In this document: positions 14,568 to 16,486 of the stretch, piece by piece | Layout: each line of letters opens with the position of its first letter | How positions within the stretch are numbered: the first letter of the stretch is position 1 | Assembly (NCBI GenBank): GCA_903824515.1 | Contig: CAIJXA010000003.1 | Location: 1 to 16,486 of the forward strand | DNA from: an uncultured bacterium | Lineage (GTDB): Bacteria > Patescibacteriota > Minisyncoccia > Moranbacterales > GWC2-37-73 | DNA length: 16,486 nt | Direction of reading: 5' to 3' | Translations under genes and position numbers: made by a program | Notes under the pieces: model-generated | Seen by the model: only the letters and a program-made list of their open reading frames with translations | The model's database searches: none | What the model was told of the DNA's origin: nothing

Positions 14568-14639
14568 TACCCCCACCAGGAATCGAACCTAGATCTTCAG
14601 CTTAGAAGGCTATTGCTCTATCCGTTGAGCTATGGGGGC
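14568..14639 (-). tRNA. tRNA-Arg (anticodon TCT)
   Basis: A 72-nt cloverleaf: acceptor GCCCCCA/TGGGGGT with discriminator A, D-stem GCTC/GAGC, anticodon loop CTTCTAA (anticodon TCT), and T-loop TTCGATT. The anticodon stem ATAGC/GCTGA has an A27/A43 mismatch and a U28-G42 wobble, so its top is weak. CCA is not encoded. Confidence 0.93.
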
Positions 14640-14691
14640 TTAGCTTTAAAATATTTTCAAAAAATCCATTCTAAAAAATTTTTCAAAAATG

Positions 14692-14764
14692 TGGGTTATG
14701 CAGGATTTGAACCTGCGACCATCGGCTTAAGAGGCCGCTGCTCTACCAACTGAGCTAATAACCC
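14692..14764 (-). tRNA. tRNA-Lys (anticodon CTT)
   Basis: A 73-nt cloverleaf: acceptor GGGTTAT/ATAACCC with discriminator A, D-stem GCTC/GAGC, anticodon loop CTCTTAA (anticodon CTT), and T-loop TTCAAAT. It is first in the cluster in transcription order. CCA is not encoded. Confidence 0.95.
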
Positions 14765-14848
14765 GAATAATATATTTTTAAAAAATTCTAACAAATCTTC
14801 TGGCCTAGCAATTAAACCCCAGCCCTGGGCTAGTACGCCTTGGGCGGA

Positions 14849-14865
14849 AACTAAGCTAATAACCC
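14849..14865 (-). pseudogene. tRNA-Lys 5'-end fragment
   Basis: The minus strand reads GGGTTATTAGCTTAGTT, identical to the first 17 bases of the neighbouring tRNA-Lys except for one C to T change in the D-stem. The sequence after it does not continue as a tRNA: no anticodon arm and no matching 3' acceptor strand. It lies 101 bp upstream of the intact gene. Confidence 0.55.
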
Positions 14866-14924
14866 AAAATTTTAATAACTAGCCAAGCGTAACACTTTAT
14901 TTCCTTTTAGTCAAAGGTGGAGCG

Positions 14925-16229
14925 CTATTGGGTAGTTTTTGCCATGTCTTTTAACATTTTTTTATAATTCTTCCACTCCTCATCAGACCAATTTGATGGT
15001 TTTACGCTCAAAACTGGTCCACCTGGATGAGGATACTTATAGGGAGAATTATAAGCGCTGTTGAACACGTCGTTTATTAGTTCCTTGCCATCCTTATCGA
15101 GAACATGCTGAGTGAAAGAGGCTTTCAGGGCTCCATCGGGTTGACGTTCAGTGATAGATGGTCCATCGATGCTCGTTTTTCTCCCATCATCTGTTCCATA
15201 AAAGTCAAAAGTCAGAACGGTTCCAATTATTTTTGTTTGAATGAGAATATATCCAGGAGTATTGTTGATGAAGCGAAGATCTGGACGCGGGACATAAACA
15301 GTTGAATCCATTCCCTGTGGGTTGTAATAGGACACTGGGTAGGCATGGTTTTTGCGAGCCGTTATTTTCAGGCCGGAATAAATCGCAGCGCGAAATGCGG
15401 TGGTTGAAACTTGGCAGATTCCGCCGCCAAATTCTGGTTCAGTCACATTATTTTTGATGACTAATTCGGGAAGATACCCATGTTCGCCATCAACCTCCCC
15501 AAGGACATCTACAAATGAAAATTCTTCACCCGGCTTGATAAGAATACCATTATATCGATCGGTTGCAACTTTAATGTTGTGAATTCTGTTAGCAGGCGAA
15601 CCTTTAAAATTGGAAGTTCCTTCTCCGATTAGAGATGAAATTCCAATATTATTTACGTCAGAATAATTTAATTCTGGTTTTTTTGAATCATAGTTAAGTT
15701 CAAGTTTGTCCGGAAGTGTTGCTAAGCTTAAAGCCGAGGCAATTGTTTGGGTACTTTTTTCGACATCGAGGGTTATACCATCTTGAGCTTCGGCAAAGGT
15801 GGAAACTTTGCCATCTGTAACGGCAAATTTTGCATCTATTGGGTCGTGATTAATTTTTCGGGCCAAATCTTCCACGTATGATTTAATTGAAGCTTTGTCC
15901 AGAAAAGGTTCAGATGACAGCTTGATGTGATTGTAGTCGTTAGCTTTTTTGGTGAAGTCGCAAAATATTTTGGAGACAGGACAATAGGAAGTGTTTTCAA
16001 ATTCAGTTTTGTAGTTTGGCGAAAATCCCAGGCTTGATTTTTGAGTGAGCCATTTTTTGACGGCGAATCCGGAGATGTCCTCGGAATATTGACCAACTGA
16101 AATCATCAACGCTTTTGATTGCGTTGCGGTGTCAGCAATTTTTGATGGCAGTGTCTCTGCTGCCAAGGCTGAAGTTTGCGTGCCAAGGAAAAGCACAGCT
16201 AATAAACAAAAATATTGCTTGGTATTCAT
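14925..16229 (-). CDS. Secreted VanW-family protein
   Basis: A 434-residue exported protein. An N-terminal signal peptide (MNTKQYFCLLAVLFLGTQTS) has a likely cleavage after ALA at 23. Residues about 80-180 resemble the YoaR-type putative peptidoglycan-binding region that precedes VanW domains (DPIDAKFAVTDGKVSTFAEA; GITLDVEKSTQTIASAL). The VanW domain spans about 195-340, with the hallmark segments HNIKVATDRYNGILIKPGEEFS, FGGGICQVSTTAFRAA (267-282), NHAYPVSYY and DLRFINNT. The C-terminal tail (about 355-434) is of unknown function. The family takes its name from vancomycin-resistance clusters, but most members have no resistance role, and none of the other van genes is here. It is probably an envelope protein acting on the cell wall. 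A weak -35/-10 pair (TTGTAA, 17 bp, TATTCT at 16242-16237) would give an almost leaderless transcript. Confidence 0.9.
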   Translation of the reverse strand: MNTKQYFCLLAVLFLGTQTSALAAETLPSKIADTATQSKALMISVGQYSEDISGFAVKKWLTQKSSLGFSPNYKTEFENTSYCPVSKIFCDFTKKANDYNHIKLSSEPFLDKASIKSYVEDLARKINHDPIDAKFAVTDGKVSTFAEAQDGITLDVEKSTQTIASALSLATLPDKLELNYDSKKPELNYSDVNNIGISSLIGEGTSNFKGSPANRIHNIKVATDRYNGILIKPGEEFSFVDVLGEVDGEHGYLPELVIKNNVTEPEFGGGICQVSTTAFRAAIYSGLKITARKNHAYPVSYYNPQGMDSTVYVPRPDLRFINNTPGYILIQTKIIGTVLTFDFYGTDDGRKTSIDGPSITERQPDGALKASFTQHVLDKDGKELINDVFNSAYNSPYKYPHPGGPVLSVKPSNWSDEEWKNYKKMLKDMAKTTQ

Positions 16230-16276
16230 GTCTTTAAGAATACTGCATTCGGGAAGATATTACAAGGAACTAGGTT

Positions 16277-16298
16277 CGCAACTAAATCGCAACTAAAT
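16277..16298. repeat. 11-bp direct repeat, two copies
   Basis: CGCAACTAAAT is present twice without a gap (16277-16287 and 16288-16298), immediately upstream of the -35 box at 16301. It could be an activator or repressor site or a duplication scar. Confidence 0.6.
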
Positions 16299-16300
16299 CG

Positions 16301-16329
16301 TTGGCAAGTCATTTCATTTGTGTTATAAT
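16301..16329 (+). promoter_or_regulatory. Strong plus-strand promoter
   Basis: TTGGCA (16301-16306), 17 bp, then TATAAT (16324-16329) with an extended TG at 16321-16322. This is the best match to a housekeeping promoter in the window. It points towards the 3' end of the IS30-like transposase; the only thing in its path within the window is the terminator at 16385. Confidence 0.65.
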
Positions 16330-16384
16330 AATATATTCTTTACGGGCCTACCCGACGGGCTCAATCCGAACACTTTTCTAATTT

Positions 16385-16403
16385 CGCCACTAGGCGTTTT
16401 TTT
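16385..16403 (+). terminator. Short terminator at the transposase 3' end
   Basis: CGCC (16385-16388) and GGCG (16393-16396) form a 4-bp G+C stem around ACTA, followed by seven T (16397-16403). Together with the promoter at 16301 it would make a transcript of about 65 nt. The transposase stop codon lies in the loop and stem. Confidence 0.55.
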
Positions 16404-16486
16404 GTTTTCTATACTCGTCTAGCAGTTCTGCAGGACTGCGAAAACCTAAACATTTCATAAATCTACGATTCAATTTTTCTTCTACC
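16390..16486 (-). CDS. IS30-like transposase, C-terminal fragment cut by window edge
   Basis: The last 31 codons read on the minus strand from 16485 to the stop at 16392-16390: VEEKLNRRFMKCLGFRSPAE followed by LLDEYRKQKNA. The pattern LNxRxxKCLGFxxPxE is the conserved C-terminal end of IS30-family DDE transposases (typically LNNRPRKCLGF). The consensus RPRK reads RFMK here, which may be a drifted copy. The rest of the gene lies outside the window, so it cannot be judged intact or broken. The sequence just beyond the stop (about 16362-16380, GTGTTCGGATTGA on the minus strand) may be the element's terminal repeat, but this cannot be confirmed without the other end. Confidence 0.65.
   Translation of the reverse strand, partial: VEEKLNRRFMKCLGFRSPAELLDEYRKQKNA

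Noticed and set aside
14748..16486. Integrated element bounded by tRNA att sites
   Set aside because: The duplicated stretch is a tRNA 5' end, not a 3' end, no integrase gene is visible, and VanW and the IS fragment do not make an integrated island.

Overview
This window most likely comes from a Candidate Phyla Radiation (Patescibacteria, Parcubacteria-like) genome. The case rests on AT-rich DNA, compact genes, a type IV pilus (T4P) locus with no secretin gene, prepilin and PilX-like proteins of the style seen in that group, and tRNAs without encoded CCA. This placement is an inference from gene content; no marker such as 16S rRNA is present. TAG, TAA and TGA all end genes here, so the code looks standard.

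Layout. (1) 1-1047: ychF, cut at its 5' end by the window edge, followed by a heptad-repeat spacer and a terminator. (2) 1207-11180, + strand: a T4P assembly cluster. It reads pilB (assembly ATPase), pilC (platform), two prepilin-like genes, a large PilX-like protein, pilM, pilN, pilO, and a small one-TM protein where diderm operons carry pilP. There is no pilT, pilD, pilQ or obvious major pilin. Several spacers in the cluster hold short degenerate tandem repeats with 7, 8 or 11 bp units. (3) 11250-14107: a divergent pair of signalling genes. The minus-strand gene fuses a CheY-like receiver to an RlmN/Cfr-like radical SAM enzyme. The plus-strand gene is a PAS-GGDEF diguanylate cyclase with intact active site and I-site. 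They share a 410 bp region with promoters in both directions and a structured leader on the GGDEF side. (4) 14111-14320: an approximately 210 bp nested inverted repeat, MITE-like. (5) 14359-14764, minus strand: four tRNAs in transcription order Lys(CTT), Arg(TCT), His(GTG), Arg(TCG), ending at a strong terminator; a broken copy of the tRNA-Lys 5' end lies 101 bp further out. (6) 14925-16229, minus strand: a secreted VanW-family protein. (7) 16277-16486: a plus-strand promoter followed closely by a terminator, then the C-terminal end of an IS30-like transposase at the window edge.

How it fits together (inference): PilB and PilC power assembly at the membrane, PilM-PilN-PilO form the alignment complex, and the prepilin-like proteins would form minor or tip subunits. 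The adjacent diguanylate cyclase and receiver-radical SAM protein could feed c-di-GMP or phosphorelay signals to pilus activity, but nothing in the sequence proves that link. The receiver-RlmN-like fusion is the most unusual item in the window.
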